From Bradyrhizobium sp. CB1650 (GTDB lineage Bacteria; Pseudomonadota; Alphaproteobacteria; Rhizobiales; Xanthobacteraceae), in NCBI RefSeq assembly GCF_029761915.1, contig NZ_CP121695.1, positions 8,833,501-8,897,500 of the forward strand: a stretch of 64,000 nt of DNA. The letters run 5' to 3'. The translations under genes and the position numbers were made by a program. Positions within the stretch are counted from its first letter, which is position 1, and the number at the start of each line of letters is the position of its first letter. The notes beneath the pieces are model-generated. The model did no database searches, was not told where the DNA came from, and saw only the letters and a list, made by a program, of their open reading frames with translations. Positions 7,587-16,475 of this stretch are shown one piece after another.

Positions 7587-8851
7587 TCAGCTACGCTCGC
7601 CAGACTCAAGAAGAGCGGCCGGAGACTCCTGCTCCGCCGGTCGAGGAGCATATTGCGCCCGCACCGCGCGTCTCGGTCCAGGCTTTCTGCGAGACCGTGG
7701 AGACCGCCGCCGCCGTGCAATCGGCCGGCGAGGATCGCCGCCTCGGCAAAGCCCATCTCAAGATCCAGATGGGCGGCATGGCCGCCGCCATCGAAGCCTA
7801 CCGCTCGGCGCCCACGCCGAACGTGATCGTGCTGGAGAGCGACGGCCGCAACGACCTCCTGACCGGCCTCGACCAGCTCGCCACGGTCTGCGACGCCGGC
7901 ACCCGCGTCATCGTGATCGGCCGCATCAACGACGTCATGCTCTATCGCGAGCTGGTGCGTCGCGGCGTCAGCGACTACGTGCTCGCGCCGGTCGGCGCCA
8001 TCGACGTCGTGCGCTCGATCTGCAACCTGTTCTCGGCACCGGAAGCCAAGGCGGTCGGCCGCATCATCGCCGTGGTCGGGGCCAAGGGCGGCGTCGGAGC
8101 CTCCACCATCTCCCACAACGTCGCATGGGCGATCGCGCGCGACCTCGCCATGGACGCGGTCGTCGCCGATCTCGACCTCGCCTTCGGCACCGCCGGACTC
8201 GACTACAACCAGGATCCGCCGCAGGGCATCGCGGATGCCGTGTTCTCGCCGGACCGCGTCGATACCGCCTTCATCGACCGCCTGCTGTCGAAATGCACCG
8301 ACCACCTCAGCCTGCTGGCGGCGCCGGCAACGCTCGACCGGGTCTACGATTTCGGCACCGACGCCTTTGATGCCGTGTTCGACACGCTGCGCTCCACCAT
8401 GCCCTGCATCGTGCTCGACGTCCCGCATCAATGGTCGGGCTGGACCAAGCGCGCGCTGATCGGGGCGGACGACATCCTGATCGTGGCGGCGCCGGACCTC
8501 GCCAACCTGCGCAACACCAAGAACCTGTTCGATCTGCTCAAGGCCGCGCGTCCCAACGATCGGCCGCCGCTCTACTGCCTGAACCAGGTCGGTATCCCGA
8601 AACGGCCGGAAATCGCCGCCGCCGAATTCGCCAAGGCGATCGAGAGCCTGCCGGTCGTCTCGATCCCGTTCGAGCCGCAGATCTTCGGGTCCGCGGCCAA
8701 CAACGGCCAGATGATCGCGGAGATCTCGGCCAACCACAAGTCGATCGAGATGTTCCTGCAGATCGCCCAGCGCCTCACCGGCCGCAGCGAGGCCAAGAAG
8801 CAAAAGTCGTCCCTGCTTTCACCCCTGATTGACAAGTTGCGGGGAAAATAG
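7583..8851 (+). CDS. cpaE: CpaE/TadZ pilus localisation ATPase
   Basis: A 422-aa ParA/MinD-superfamily protein that positions the Tad machine, usually at a cell pole. An N-terminal receiver-like domain (about residues 30-150, with VLESDGRND and RRGVSDYVLAPV) precedes the ATPase. The ATPase begins at residue ~160 with the deviant Walker A GAKGGVGAST, followed by VVADLDLAFGTAGLDYNQDP. It starts in the ATGA overlap with cpaD. The receiver-like domain may not be phosphorylated, since a clean acidic pocket is not obvious. Confidence 0.93.
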   Translation: MISYARQTQEERPETPAPPVEEHIAPAPRVSVQAFCETVETAAAVQSAGEDRRLGKAHLKIQMGGMAAAIEAYRSAPTPNVIVLESDGRNDLLTGLDQLATVCDAGTRVIVIGRINDVMLYRELVRRGVSDYVLAPVGAIDVVRSICNLFSAPEAKAVGRIIAVVGAKGGVGASTISHNVAWAIARDLAMDAVVADLDLAFGTAGLDYNQDPPQGIADAVFSPDRVDTAFIDRLLSKCTDHLSLLAAPATLDRVYDFGTDAFDAVFDTLRSTMPCIVLDVPHQWSGWTKRALIGADDILIVAAPDLANLRNTKNLFDLLKAARPNDRPPLYCLNQVGIPKRPEIAAAEFAKAIESLPVVSIPFEPQIFGSAANNGQMIAEISANHKSIEMFLQIAQRLTGRSEAKKQKSSLLSPLIDKLRGK

Positions 8852-8872
8852 GCCGCCGCATGGAGTTGTTAA

Positions 8873-10336
8873 GTGTTCGGTAAGCGTAGCGGAACAGACA
8901 CCGACTTTCGGGCTCCCAAGCCCGGTGCCGTGTCGCAAGAGCCCGTCCAGGCTCCGGCGCCCACGGTGTCGCGCGCGCCGCCCCCGCCGGCCGTCGCCTC
9001 GCCCCCGCTTGCTCCCGCCAAGCCCGCGCCGACCATCGAAAGCCGCCGCTCGGACAACTATTACGAGGTCAAGGCGACCATCTTCGGCGCGCTGATCGAG
9101 GCCATCGACCTCGCCCAGCTCGCCAAGCTCGACTCCGAATCGGCGCGCGAGGAAATCCGCGACATCGTCAACGAGATCATCGCGATCAAGAACATCGTGA
9201 TGTCGATCGCCGAGCAGGAAGAGCTCCTCGACGACATCTGCAACGACGTGCTCGGCTACGGCCCGCTCGAGCCGCTGCTGTCGCGTGACGACATCGCCGA
9301 CATCATGGTCAACGGCGCCAACACCGTCTACATCGAAGTCGGCGGCAAGATCCAGCGCACCGGCATCCGCTTCCGCGACAACCAGCAGCTCCTCAACATC
9401 TGCCAGCGCATCGTCAGCCAGGTCGGCCGGCGCGTCGACGAATCCTCTCCGATCTGCGACGCGCGCCTCGCCGACGGCAGCCGCGTCAACGCCATCGTGC
9501 CGCCGCTGTCGATCGACGGCCCCGCGCTCACCATCCGCAAGTTCAAGAAGGACAAGCTGACGCTGGATCAGCTCGTCAAATTCGGCGCGATCACGCCGGA
9601 AGGCGCCGAGATCCTCCAGATCATCGGCCGCAGCCGCTGCAACGTGCTGATCTCCGGCGGTACCGGTTCGGGCAAGACCACGCTGCTCAACTGTCTCACC
9701 AACTACATCGAGCACGACGAGCGCGTCATCACCTGCGAGGACGCGGCCGAGCTTCAGCTCCAGCAGCCCCATGTGGTCCGGCTGGAAACCCGCCCGCCCA
9801 ACATCGAGGGCGAGGGCCAGGTCACCATGCGCGAACTGGTGCGCAACTGCCTGCGTATGCGCCCCGAACGCATCATCGTCGGCGAAGTCCGCGGACCCGA
9901 GGCGTTCGACCTGCTCCAGGCCATGAACACGGGCCATGACGGCTCGATGGGCACGCTGCACGCCAACAACCCGCGCGAGGCGCTGTCGCGCTGCGAGTCC
10001 ATGATCACGATGGGCGGCTTCTCGCTGCCGTCGCGCACCATCCGCGAGATGATCTGCGCCTCGATCGACGTCATCATCCAGGCCGCGCGCCTGCGCGACG
10101 GTTCGCGTCGCATCACCCACATCACCGAGGTGATGGGCATGGAAGGCGACACCATCATCACCCAGGACATCTTCGTCTACGACCTCGTCGGCGAGGACGC
10201 CAACGGCAAGATCATCGGCCGGCACCGCTCGACCGGCATCGGCCGTCCGCGGTTCTGGGAGCGCGCCCGCTACTATGGCGAGGAGAAGCGTCTTGCCGCG
10301 GCGCTCGACGCGGCGGAAGCCGCGGCAAAGGCGTGA
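8873..10336 (+). CDS. cpaF: CpaF/TadA secretion ATPase
   Basis: Hexameric motor ATPase of the Tad pilus, 487 aa. It starts at GTG 8873, with GGAG about 8 bases upstream, 21 bp after cpaE. The N-terminal ~55 residues are a Pro/Ala-rich linker. The motor domain shows Walker [13 protein letters not shown] (about 262-273), the Asp box/Walker B region [19 protein letters not shown], and the His box [15 protein letters not shown]. All motifs are intact. It should drive pilin insertion with TadB and TadC as inner-membrane platform. Confidence 0.96.
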   Translation: MFGKRSGTDTDFRAPKPGAVSQEPVQAPAPTVSRAPPPPAVASPPLAPAKPAPTIESRRSDNYYEVKATIFGALIEAIDLAQLAKLDSESAREEIRDIVNEIIAIKNIVMSIAEQEELLDDICNDVLGYGPLEPLLSRDDIADIMVNGANTVYIEVGGKIQRTGIRFRDNQQLLNICQRIVSQVGRRVDESSPICDARLADGSRVNAIVPPLSIDGPALTIRKFKKDKLTLDQLVKFGAITPEGAEILQIIGRSRCNVLISGGTGSGKTTLLNCLTNYIEHDERVITCEDAAELQLQQPHVVRLETRPPNIEGEGQVTMRELVRNCLRMRPERIIVGEVRGPEAFDLLQAMNTGHDGSMGTLHANNPREALSRCESMITMGGFSLPSRTIREMICASIDVIIQAARLRDGSRRITHITEVMGMEGDTIITQDIFVYDLVGEDANGKIIGRHRSTGIGRPRFWERARYYGEEKRLAAALDAAEAAAKA

Positions 10337-10352
10337 GCGGGTTGGCATCATC

Positions 10353-11330
10353 ATGAACATCCAGGTCCTCGCCCTCGCCTTCCTCGCGACCGCCGCCGCC
10401 GGCGGGATCGCGTGGGTCTTCCTCTATCCGCTATTGTCCGGCGAGCGGCAGGCAGAGAACCGCCGTGCCTCGATCGCCCGCGCCGAAGCGCCCGCGACGC
10501 GTGCGACCGAGAAGACCCAGCGTTCGCGCCGCGAGCAGGTCGAGACCACGCTCAAGGATCTCGAGGCGCGGCGCCAGCAGGAGAAGCGCGTTCCGCTCAG
10601 CGTCCGCCTATCGCAGGCGGGACTCGACTGGACGCCGCAGAAATTCTGGGTCGCATCCGCGGTGCTGGCCGCCGTGCTGGGCGCGGTCGCACTGCTCGTC
10701 GGCGGAGGCCCGATCGGCGCGGCGGGTCTCGCCTTTGCCGGCGGCTTCGGCCTGCCGCGCTGGGCGCTGAGCTTTTTGAAGAAGCGCCGCGAAGACAAAT
10801 TCCTGGCCGCCCTGCCCGATGCCGTCGACGTGATCGTGCGCGGCATCAAGGCCGGTCTGCCGCTGTTCGAATCGATCAAGGTCGTCGCCGCCGATTCGCC
10901 GGAGCCGCTGCGCAGCGAATTCCTGGCGATCATCGAGACCCAGGCGATCGGAATGCCGCTCGGCGAGGCCTGCTCGCGGCTCTATGAACGCATGCCGCTG
11001 CCGGAAGCCAACTTCTTCGGCATCGTGATCTCGATCCAGCAGAAGTCGGGCGGCAACCTCTCCGAAGCGCTCGGCAACCTCTCCAAGGTGCTGCGCGATC
11101 GCAAGAAAATGAAAGAGAAGATCCAGGCGATGTCGATGGAGGCCAAGGCCTCGGCCGGCATCATCGGCTCGCTGCCGCCGATCGTGATGTTCCTGGTCTA
11201 CCTCACCACCCCGCAATACATCTCGCTTCTGTGGACCCATCCCACCGGCCAGCTCATGCTGGTCGGCTGCGTCGTCTGGATGTCGATCGGCATCATGGTG
11301 ATGAAGAAGATGATCAACTTCGATTTCTGA
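10353..11330 (+). CDS. tadB: TadB inner-membrane platform protein
   Basis: A 325-aa T2SS protein-F-type platform subunit. The start at ATG 10353 gives the expected N-terminal helix (VLALAFLATAAAGGIAWVFL); the longer in-frame ORF start at 10275 lies inside cpaF. The GspF domain is visible as LPDAVDVIVRGIKAGLPLFE and SIQQKSGGNLSEALGNLSKV, and helices near residues 110-150 and at the C-terminus close it. It is 16 bp from cpaF and 9 bp from tadC. Confidence 0.94.
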   Translation: MNIQVLALAFLATAAAGGIAWVFLYPLLSGERQAENRRASIARAEAPATRATEKTQRSRREQVETTLKDLEARRQQEKRVPLSVRLSQAGLDWTPQKFWVASAVLAAVLGAVALLVGGGPIGAAGLAFAGGFGLPRWALSFLKKRREDKFLAALPDAVDVIVRGIKAGLPLFESIKVVAADSPEPLRSEFLAIIETQAIGMPLGEACSRLYERMPLPEANFFGIVISIQQKSGGNLSEALGNLSKVLRDRKKMKEKIQAMSMEAKASAGIIGSLPPIVMFLVYLTTPQYISLLWTHPTGQLMLVGCVVWMSIGIMVMKKMINFDF

Positions 11331-11339
11331 CGGTGCCGC

Positions 11340-12314
11340 ATGGTCGAATTTCTCATCGCGAAACTGCATGACGTCCGCTTCATGACCATGCTGCTGGCGG
11401 CCATCGCCGCCAGCGCCACCGTCTATACGCTGGTGATGCCGCTGTTCGCCGGCGAGGGCCTGGCCAAGCGCATGAAGGCGGTGGCGAGCGAGCGTGAGCG
11501 GATCCGGCAGCGCGAGCGCGAGCGCCTTGCCAAGGGCGAGAAGGTCACGCTGCGCCAGACCCCCAAGCAGCTCGTCTCCAAGGTCGTCGAGGATTTCAAC
11601 CTCACCAAATGGCTGGCGCAGGAAGCCGCCCGCGAGAAGCTCGTGATGGCGGGCTATCGCGGCCAGGCGCCCTATATCACCTTCCTGTTCGCCCGCATGG
11701 TCACCCCGCTCGTCCTGTTCATCGGCGCGGTCCTCTACGTGTTCCTGATCGCGCATATGGAGAAGCCGATGCCGGTCAAGATCGGCATCTGCATCGGCGC
11801 GGCCTATCTCGGCCTCCAGGCGCCGATGCTGTTCCTCAAGAACGCCATCTCCAAGCGCCAGCTCTCGATCAAGCGCGCCTTCCCGGACGCGCTCGACCTG
11901 CTGCTGATCTGCATCGAATCCGGCATGTCGGTCGAAATGGCGTTCCGGAAAGTGGCCACCGAGATCGTGGGCCAGTCGATCGCGCTGTCGGAGGAATTCA
12001 CGCTGACCACGGCCGAGCTGTCCTATTTGCAGGACCGCAAGGTCGCCTATGAGAACCTCGCGCGGCGTACCGGGCTAGAAGGCGTCAAGTCGGTCTGTCT
12101 GGCGCTTCAGCAGGCAGAACGTTACGGCACGCCGCTCGGCCAGTCCTTGCGCGTCATGGCGCAGGAAAACCGCGACATGCGCATGAACGAAGCCGAGAAG
12201 AAGGCGGCCGCGCTGCCGCCGAAGCTGACGGTGCCGATGATCTTGTTCTTCCTGCCGGTGCTGTTCGTCGTCATTCTCGGGCCGACCGGCATCAAGGTCG
12301 CCGAGCTGCACTAA
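11340..12314 (+). CDS. tadC: TadC inner-membrane platform protein
   Basis: A 324-aa partner of TadB. It has an N-terminal helix (LLAAIAASATVYTLVMPLF), a basic Arg/Glu-rich stretch, two more helices (MVTPLVLFIGAVLYVFLIAH and the next), and the GspF domain with FPDALDLLLICIESGMSVEM and QQAERYGTPLGQSLRVMAQE. The C-terminal helix is PMILFFLPVLFVVILGPTG. It is the last gene of the cpaB-tadC run. A short GC palindrome follows at about 12344, but no clear terminator T-run. Confidence 0.94.
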   Translation: MVEFLIAKLHDVRFMTMLLAAIAASATVYTLVMPLFAGEGLAKRMKAVASERERIRQRERERLAKGEKVTLRQTPKQLVSKVVEDFNLTKWLAQEAAREKLVMAGYRGQAPYITFLFARMVTPLVLFIGAVLYVFLIAHMEKPMPVKIGICIGAAYLGLQAPMLFLKNAISKRQLSIKRAFPDALDLLLICIESGMSVEMAFRKVATEIVGQSIALSEEFTLTTAELSYLQDRKVAYENLARRTGLEGVKSVCLALQQAERYGTPLGQSLRVMAQENRDMRMNEAEKKAAALPPKLTVPMILFFLPVLFVVILGPTGIKVAELH

Positions 12315-12454
12315 AAAATATCGAAAACAACCCCATGCAAAGTAGCCGGCAACAGCCGGCCTGATGCCCTGCGAATCCGGCGAACCGACTGATACGTCGC
12401 GCGAAATCGCTGCCGCCGCGCAAGCGGCCCGTGCACCCTGCAAAATGCGGCTGG

Positions 12455-13267
12455 TCAGTCGGGCTGACTGAGGGAGGCGACCGGCGTGCGCTTGGCCGGG
12501 CCGCGCGGCGCCTCGTTGCGGTTCAGCATGTCCTTGAGGTAGGCGACGTTGGCCGCGGCCTGGTCCGGCGGCAGGTCCGCCTTCACGATGGTCTCGGCCT
12601 CCGCAAAGCGTCCCTGGAGGCCGACCACCAGAGCGAGGTTCTGCCGCACCCGGCCGCTCGCGTGCGGCGAGGCGTAGGCTTGGCGGAGCGCTTCCTCGGC
12701 CTTCGGCAGGTTCTTCGACAGCATGTAGGACAGGCCGAGATTGGAGAGCACGCCGGGATCGCCCGGCATGATCTTCAGCGCGCTCGCATAATAGCTGCGC
12801 GCCTCCTCGTGCCGGCCCATCTGGTCGAGCGCGGTGCCCTGCACGGACAACAGGCGCCAATCCGGATTGTCGGGCGAGTGCGCCTTCGACAGCACGTCGA
12901 AGGCCTGCTGGAAATTACCGTTGTCGGCGAGCGCGCGGCCGTATTGGGCAAGCAGCGCCTTGTTGCCGGGGTGGGCGATGGTCGCCTGCTCGAGCACGGC
13001 GGCGGCCTGCGCACGCTGGCCATTGGCGCGCAGGGCCTGGCCATAGGCGAGCGCGACGTCGGCATCCTTGGGATTTGCCCGGTAGCGCTCGCCATAGGCT
13101 TCGACGGCGCGCGCGGGATCGGTCGGCGCGGCTTCGGTGCGCGAGCCGACCGAGCCGGTGACGTCGGAGAGCTTCGACATGGCCGTGCAGCCGCCGAGGC
13201 TGACCGCCACCATCGCAACCAGCGAGGTGGACGCAAGAAGCCGGGCGAGACTGAACCGTTGACGCAT
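12455..13267 (-). CDS. tadD: TPR lipoprotein, TadD-like
   Basis: A 270-aa lipoprotein with the lipobox SLGGC near residue 27, followed by tetratricopeptide repeats from about residue 55 to 235 (for example DVALAYGQALRANGQRAQAA, DPGVLSNLGLSYMLSKNLP). In Tad systems TadD is a pilotin-like TPR lipoprotein that helps secretin assembly. The gene faces the cpa run and has its own CtrA-like box 61 bp upstream. The assignment rests on lipobox plus TPR plus location. Confidence 0.85.
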   Translation of the reverse strand: MRQRFSLARLLASTSLVAMVAVSLGGCTAMSKLSDVTGSVGSRTEAAPTDPARAVEAYGERYRANPKDADVALAYGQALRANGQRAQAAAVLEQATIAHPGNKALLAQYGRALADNGNFQQAFDVLSKAHSPDNPDWRLLSVQGTALDQMGRHEEARSYYASALKIMPGDPGVLSNLGLSYMLSKNLPKAEEALRQAYASPHASGRVRQNLALVVGLQGRFAEAETIVKADLPPDQAAANVAYLKDMLNRNEAPRGPAKRTPVASLSQPD

Positions 13268-13327
13268 GACGCCTTGACTCTCGAGCCGATTGATCGAGCC
13301 GAACGCGCCAGCAATAGACTGTTAACC

Positions 13328-13342
13328 CTAACGGCCGGTTAA
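13328..13342 (-). promoter_or_regulatory. CtrA-like box upstream of tadD
   Basis: CTAA-CGGCCGG-TTAA with exact 7-base spacing; in the gene direction it is TTAA-N7-TTAG. A further TTAA lies at 13322-13325. This is the fifth such site in the pilus locus. Confidence 0.5.
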
Positions 13343-13359
13343 CACTGGCCGCCGCGCCC

Positions 13360-14862
13360 TCATGGCGGCGTTCCCGCCGGCGCTTCGCCGCCCAAGCCGA
13401 GATCGAGGCCGAGCGGCTTCACCTGATCGTTCAGGTCCCGCAGCAGCCGCAGCCTTTGCCGGGCCTGCTGCTGCACGTCGATACCTTCGCGCGGCCCCCT
13501 CGGAAGTTGGCGCAGCAGGTCGACACGATTGATCACCCGATTCGTAAGGAGCTCATCGAGCTCACCGCGATCGACGCCGAGCACATCCGCCGATTGTTCG
13601 ATCAACACGTTCAACAGCGCCCCCGCCATACTCAGCGCCGCGATCACGTGCTTGGGCCCCGACTTTGCAAACTTGCCGTCGAGATCGTCCCAGGCCTTCG
13701 ACGTGACGAGATAGGTGTAGAGCGCATCTGCCCAATCCTGTTCGCCGTCGTCGTAGAAGGCACGCCGCGCCAGGAGCCGGCGGGCCAGCGCTACGAGCAG
13801 GTCCAGCTTCAATGTCGCCGATGAGGCGATCTCGATCGCCGACTGGATGGCGGGATCGCGGGAGAAATCGCGCCCGGCCGGAAGCTTGATGATGCCGTCC
13901 GGCAGGTTGCTGTCGAGCGGCCTGAAGGCACCATCATTGCGCGGCCGCGAATATCGGGCGATGGCGAACCGATAGTGCGGGCTGCCCGCACCGGGCGACG
14001 GAGCGAAATGGATGATGTTGAAGCCGGCATCGTCGCCGCCCTGCCCGGTCGAGGACGGACAGGAGAGCACGTAGATCGTGCGCCAGAACTCCTCGTCGCC
14101 CTCGCTCCGCGTGGCGCGCGGATCGGGGATCGAATAACGGGCGAGACCCTCGACATGCCGGTGACCGTGCAGGATCAGATTCGCGTTGAGCGAGGTGGCC
14201 GCTTCGAGAAAGGTGGCGGGTGCGGCCAGATACATCAGCGGCTCGTCGGGGACGCCGAGGAACCGCTTTCCTTCGCCGGTCGCCTGCGGCAGCGGGTGAT
14301 GATGCAGCGCCAGCACGCGTACCAGGTTCTCTGCCGGCTCGGCATAGTCGACGCGTCCGGCCGAGCCCAGACGACCGGCGAGCTCGACGCTCAGCCGCGC
14401 GGAACGCGCGACCATCGCATTGTAGGTGCTCTCATCGAGCGCGGCGTCGGCGAGCGCGGTCTGGCTTGCGGTGTTGGAATCCAGCAGCACCAGGTCGAGG
14501 CCGGACTGGCGGTAGTAGATACTCTTCGACGTCCGCGGCAGATGCAGGTAGTCGTAGGCGTCGTGCCGGCCGCGGCGCTGGCTCGAACGCTTGACGTCGT
14601 GATTGCCGGCGATCGCTTGGATGTCGGTGAACAAGCCGCTTTGCCGAAAGGACGCGATGACCGCGAGCGCCTCGTCGAGCGCGCGCGGCATCGGATCGTC
14701 CACGAGATCGCCGGTCAGCAACAGGATGCGATCGGGAACGGCCGAAAACTCCGCCATCCTCTCGCCTAGCGCGGCCCCGAGAGCCTCGATCGTGGGAAGC
14801 AGCCGGCCCGATCCGTCCAGATGCAGGTCGGAAATCTGCGCAATGACGAACGACCTATCCAT
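13360..14862 (-). CDS. Calcineurin-like metallophosphoesterase
   Basis: A 500-aa protein starting at MDRSFVIAQ (a TTG 57 bp further out is less likely). Metal-ligand motifs run in the usual order: SDLHLDGSG, LLTGDLVDDP, AGNHDVKRS, LALHHHPLP and LHGHRHVEG. These cover the first ~260 residues. The C-terminal half (about 240 residues, with YDDGEQDWADALYTYLVTSK) is not recognisable and is predicted soluble. There is no signal peptide, so it acts in the cytosol. The substrate is unknown; such proteins can be phosphodiesterases or nucleases. Confidence 0.85.
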   Translation of the reverse strand: MDRSFVIAQISDLHLDGSGRLLPTIEALGAALGERMAEFSAVPDRILLLTGDLVDDPMPRALDEALAVIASFRQSGLFTDIQAIAGNHDVKRSSQRRGRHDAYDYLHLPRTSKSIYYRQSGLDLVLLDSNTASQTALADAALDESTYNAMVARSARLSVELAGRLGSAGRVDYAEPAENLVRVLALHHHPLPQATGEGKRFLGVPDEPLMYLAAPATFLEAATSLNANLILHGHRHVEGLARYSIPDPRATRSEGDEEFWRTIYVLSCPSSTGQGGDDAGFNIIHFAPSPGAGSPHYRFAIARYSRPRNDGAFRPLDSNLPDGIIKLPAGRDFSRDPAIQSAIEIASSATLKLDLLVALARRLLARRAFYDDGEQDWADALYTYLVTSKAWDDLDGKFAKSGPKHVIAALSMAGALLNVLIEQSADVLGVDRGELDELLTNRVINRVDLLRQLPRGPREGIDVQQQARQRLRLLRDLNDQVKPLGLDLGLGGEAPAGTPP

Positions 14863-15135
14863 TTGCGCCGACTCGTTGGGAATGCCGCGCGGCCAAAACG
14901 ATGAGGAAAATACCTTCAACGAACCGGCTCAAATCGGCATCGACCGGGATACCGTCGCGTTGTTGCGCTCGGTACGTCCAGAACGCGCGACAACAATCTA
15001 AAATATTCTACGATAATGCCACAACCTGAGCGCTAGTAAAGTCCTGCGTCTCTCTGCTGGCCGGCGCTTCGTGAACGGCATTCCTCACGGCAAGATACGA
15101 GGCGGGTCCACACGTGGTTTCGCCAGGGCGCGTAC

Positions 15136-15396
15136 TCATTGGCGGCAGCCAGCCATGGCCCGGCCCAAGGATAACTGCGTCTTCCCGCAAAACGAACAAG
15201 TTGGTTCTGCGCCGTCGTCCGGGGTGCTCCCATCGTTTTCGATCCGAACACCTTTAGCGCTCGGTGCCTCCATCAAACCACCAACATCATCGGGCTCAAA
15301 CGTTTGGAGTATCAGCCCATTGACTTGATCGAATGTGGCGTAGCCTCTTTCCTCGGCGAGCAGCGCTGCCTTTCGGACCGTTTCCGACCAATCCAT
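15136..15396 (-). CDS. Mini-protein: sigma-70 region-1.1-like domain plus partial ClpX-type zinc finger
   Basis: An 86-aa protein with AAGGGG seven bases before its ATG. Residues about 4-45 (ETVRKAALLAEERGYATFDQ, then VNGLILQTFEPDDV) resemble sigma-70 region 1.1, the acidic autoinhibitory domain of the housekeeping sigma factor. Residues 67-86 (CSFCGKTQLSLGRAMAGCRQ) look like the first half of the ClpX N-terminal zinc finger (CxxCGK then R..AG), but the second CxxC pair is missing. It could be a regulator of transcription or proteolysis, or a decaying gene. Both similarities are judged by eye. Confidence 0.6.
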   Translation of the reverse strand: MDWSETVRKAALLAEERGYATFDQVNGLILQTFEPDDVGGLMEAPSAKGVRIENDGSTPDDGAEPTCSFCGKTQLSLGRAMAGCRQ

Positions 15397-15579
15397 GCAA
15401 GCCCCTTTTCAAGAAACAAGGCCCTTTGGCATGCTGATGACATTGCATTCTGTTCGACTCCCGTTGCGACAAAGCGCTTTCTGCACGCCCCCTTATCGAG
15501 CAGCATAGGCTTGATGCTGCTGACGCGAGCGCCAGGGTCGCGAAGGCAATATTCCCATTGCTCGCAGGCGGTGCCGGCT

Positions 15580-16002
15580 TCATTGGTTTGATTTTTTCGG
15601 CGCGCGCTTTTTGGGTCTCGGGCCACCTGGCGCGCCAGCATCGTCCCCATGGCAAGGCCAAGCATCTCTGAGCGCCTCGAGAGCAAGGGTAATCCCCGGT
15701 TCATTCAGTCGATCCGGATTGTTGTCGATGTATTGAAGAAGGACCTTGGCGCTTGCCAAGGCGCTGCCTTGCGCGGGAGGGCATGCACGCACCTCAGCAG
15801 GCAGATTTGGTGAAAAGAGCATCGCTGTTTCGATCATTCCCTCACATGAGCCGGCGAACCGGGCTTCGTCCTGGTCACGAAACGATTTCTGAACAAGTAG
15901 ACTGCAAGATCTCTGCGCGTCGGTTCCTTTGTCGACGACCGTGCCGCTGACCCTTCCAACAAGCATGAGGGCTAGGCCGGCAAGAATGATATAGACCCGC
16001 AT
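15580..16002 (-). CDS. Rap1a/Tai-family secreted protein
   Basis: A 140-aa exported protein. The signal peptide is MRVYIILAGLALMLVGRVSG, and GGGGAC precedes the ATG. The core shows the Rap1a/Tai layout: CEGMIETAM, then ACPPAQGSALASAKVLLQYI, then NNPDRLNEPG and ending ALEALRDAWPC, with the paired cysteines. Known members are periplasmic immunity proteins against type VI amidase effectors (Ssp/Tae type); many relatives are orphans of unknown role. No matching effector is visible next to it. The tail PRPKKRAPKKSNQ is strongly basic. Confidence 0.75.
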   Translation of the reverse strand: MRVYIILAGLALMLVGRVSGTVVDKGTDAQRSCSLLVQKSFRDQDEARFAGSCEGMIETAMLFSPNLPAEVRACPPAQGSALASAKVLLQYIDNNPDRLNEPGITLALEALRDAWPCHGDDAGAPGGPRPKKRAPKKSNQ

Positions 16003-16475
16003 TAGCGTCCCCTGAATACCGGCGTAATAACAGCGGCGATGAGCGTACTGATGGCATAAATTTCGATCCGGCGCGTCCCTCGCGCGAGATTTTGATGGAC
16101 TACAGACAGATTCTGACGAGGTCCATCAACCTGCCGCCTACGCGAGCCGCATCGATCGATTGATGTCAATGCTCGACCGTTCGAGCCACATCGACACCGC
16201 ATGTCGATGATCTCGTTTTCGACGACGAGCGCCAGAGATTGTACCATCGGGGAGTTACGGCCGTTCCCCAGGCGAAACGCTTCGTCCTGGCTAGCCTTCC
16301 TCAACTGCGCCAAACGACTCGTCGTCGGCACGCATCGCGATCGCGTTGATCGCGGGCTATGCATATCTTGGGCTTTTCGCAGCGACTTTTCCAACCGATT
16401 GAAGGTTGTTTGGAAGATCGGGCGTCTATCGAGACGGCTGATTAAGAAAGCTGGATGAGCTCAATGCTGAAGGAC
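16003..16475. other. Intergenic stretch with no convincing gene
   Basis: The 473 bases between the Rap1a-like gene and the next minus-strand gene carry open frames on both strands, but none has a ribosome site with a coherent protein pattern. A frame ending at 16002 closes with a hydrophobic stretch (IYAISTLIAAVITPVF), which could be the tail of a decayed gene. Confidence 0.4.

Noticed and set aside
8819..10360. A 513-codon open frame antisense to cpaF
   Set aside because: Shadow of the secretion ATPase; composition bias only.
16002..16394. A 130-codon minus-strand frame upstream of the Rap1a-like gene
   Set aside because: No ribosome site and no protein-like pattern except a short hydrophobic end; kept only as a possible relic.
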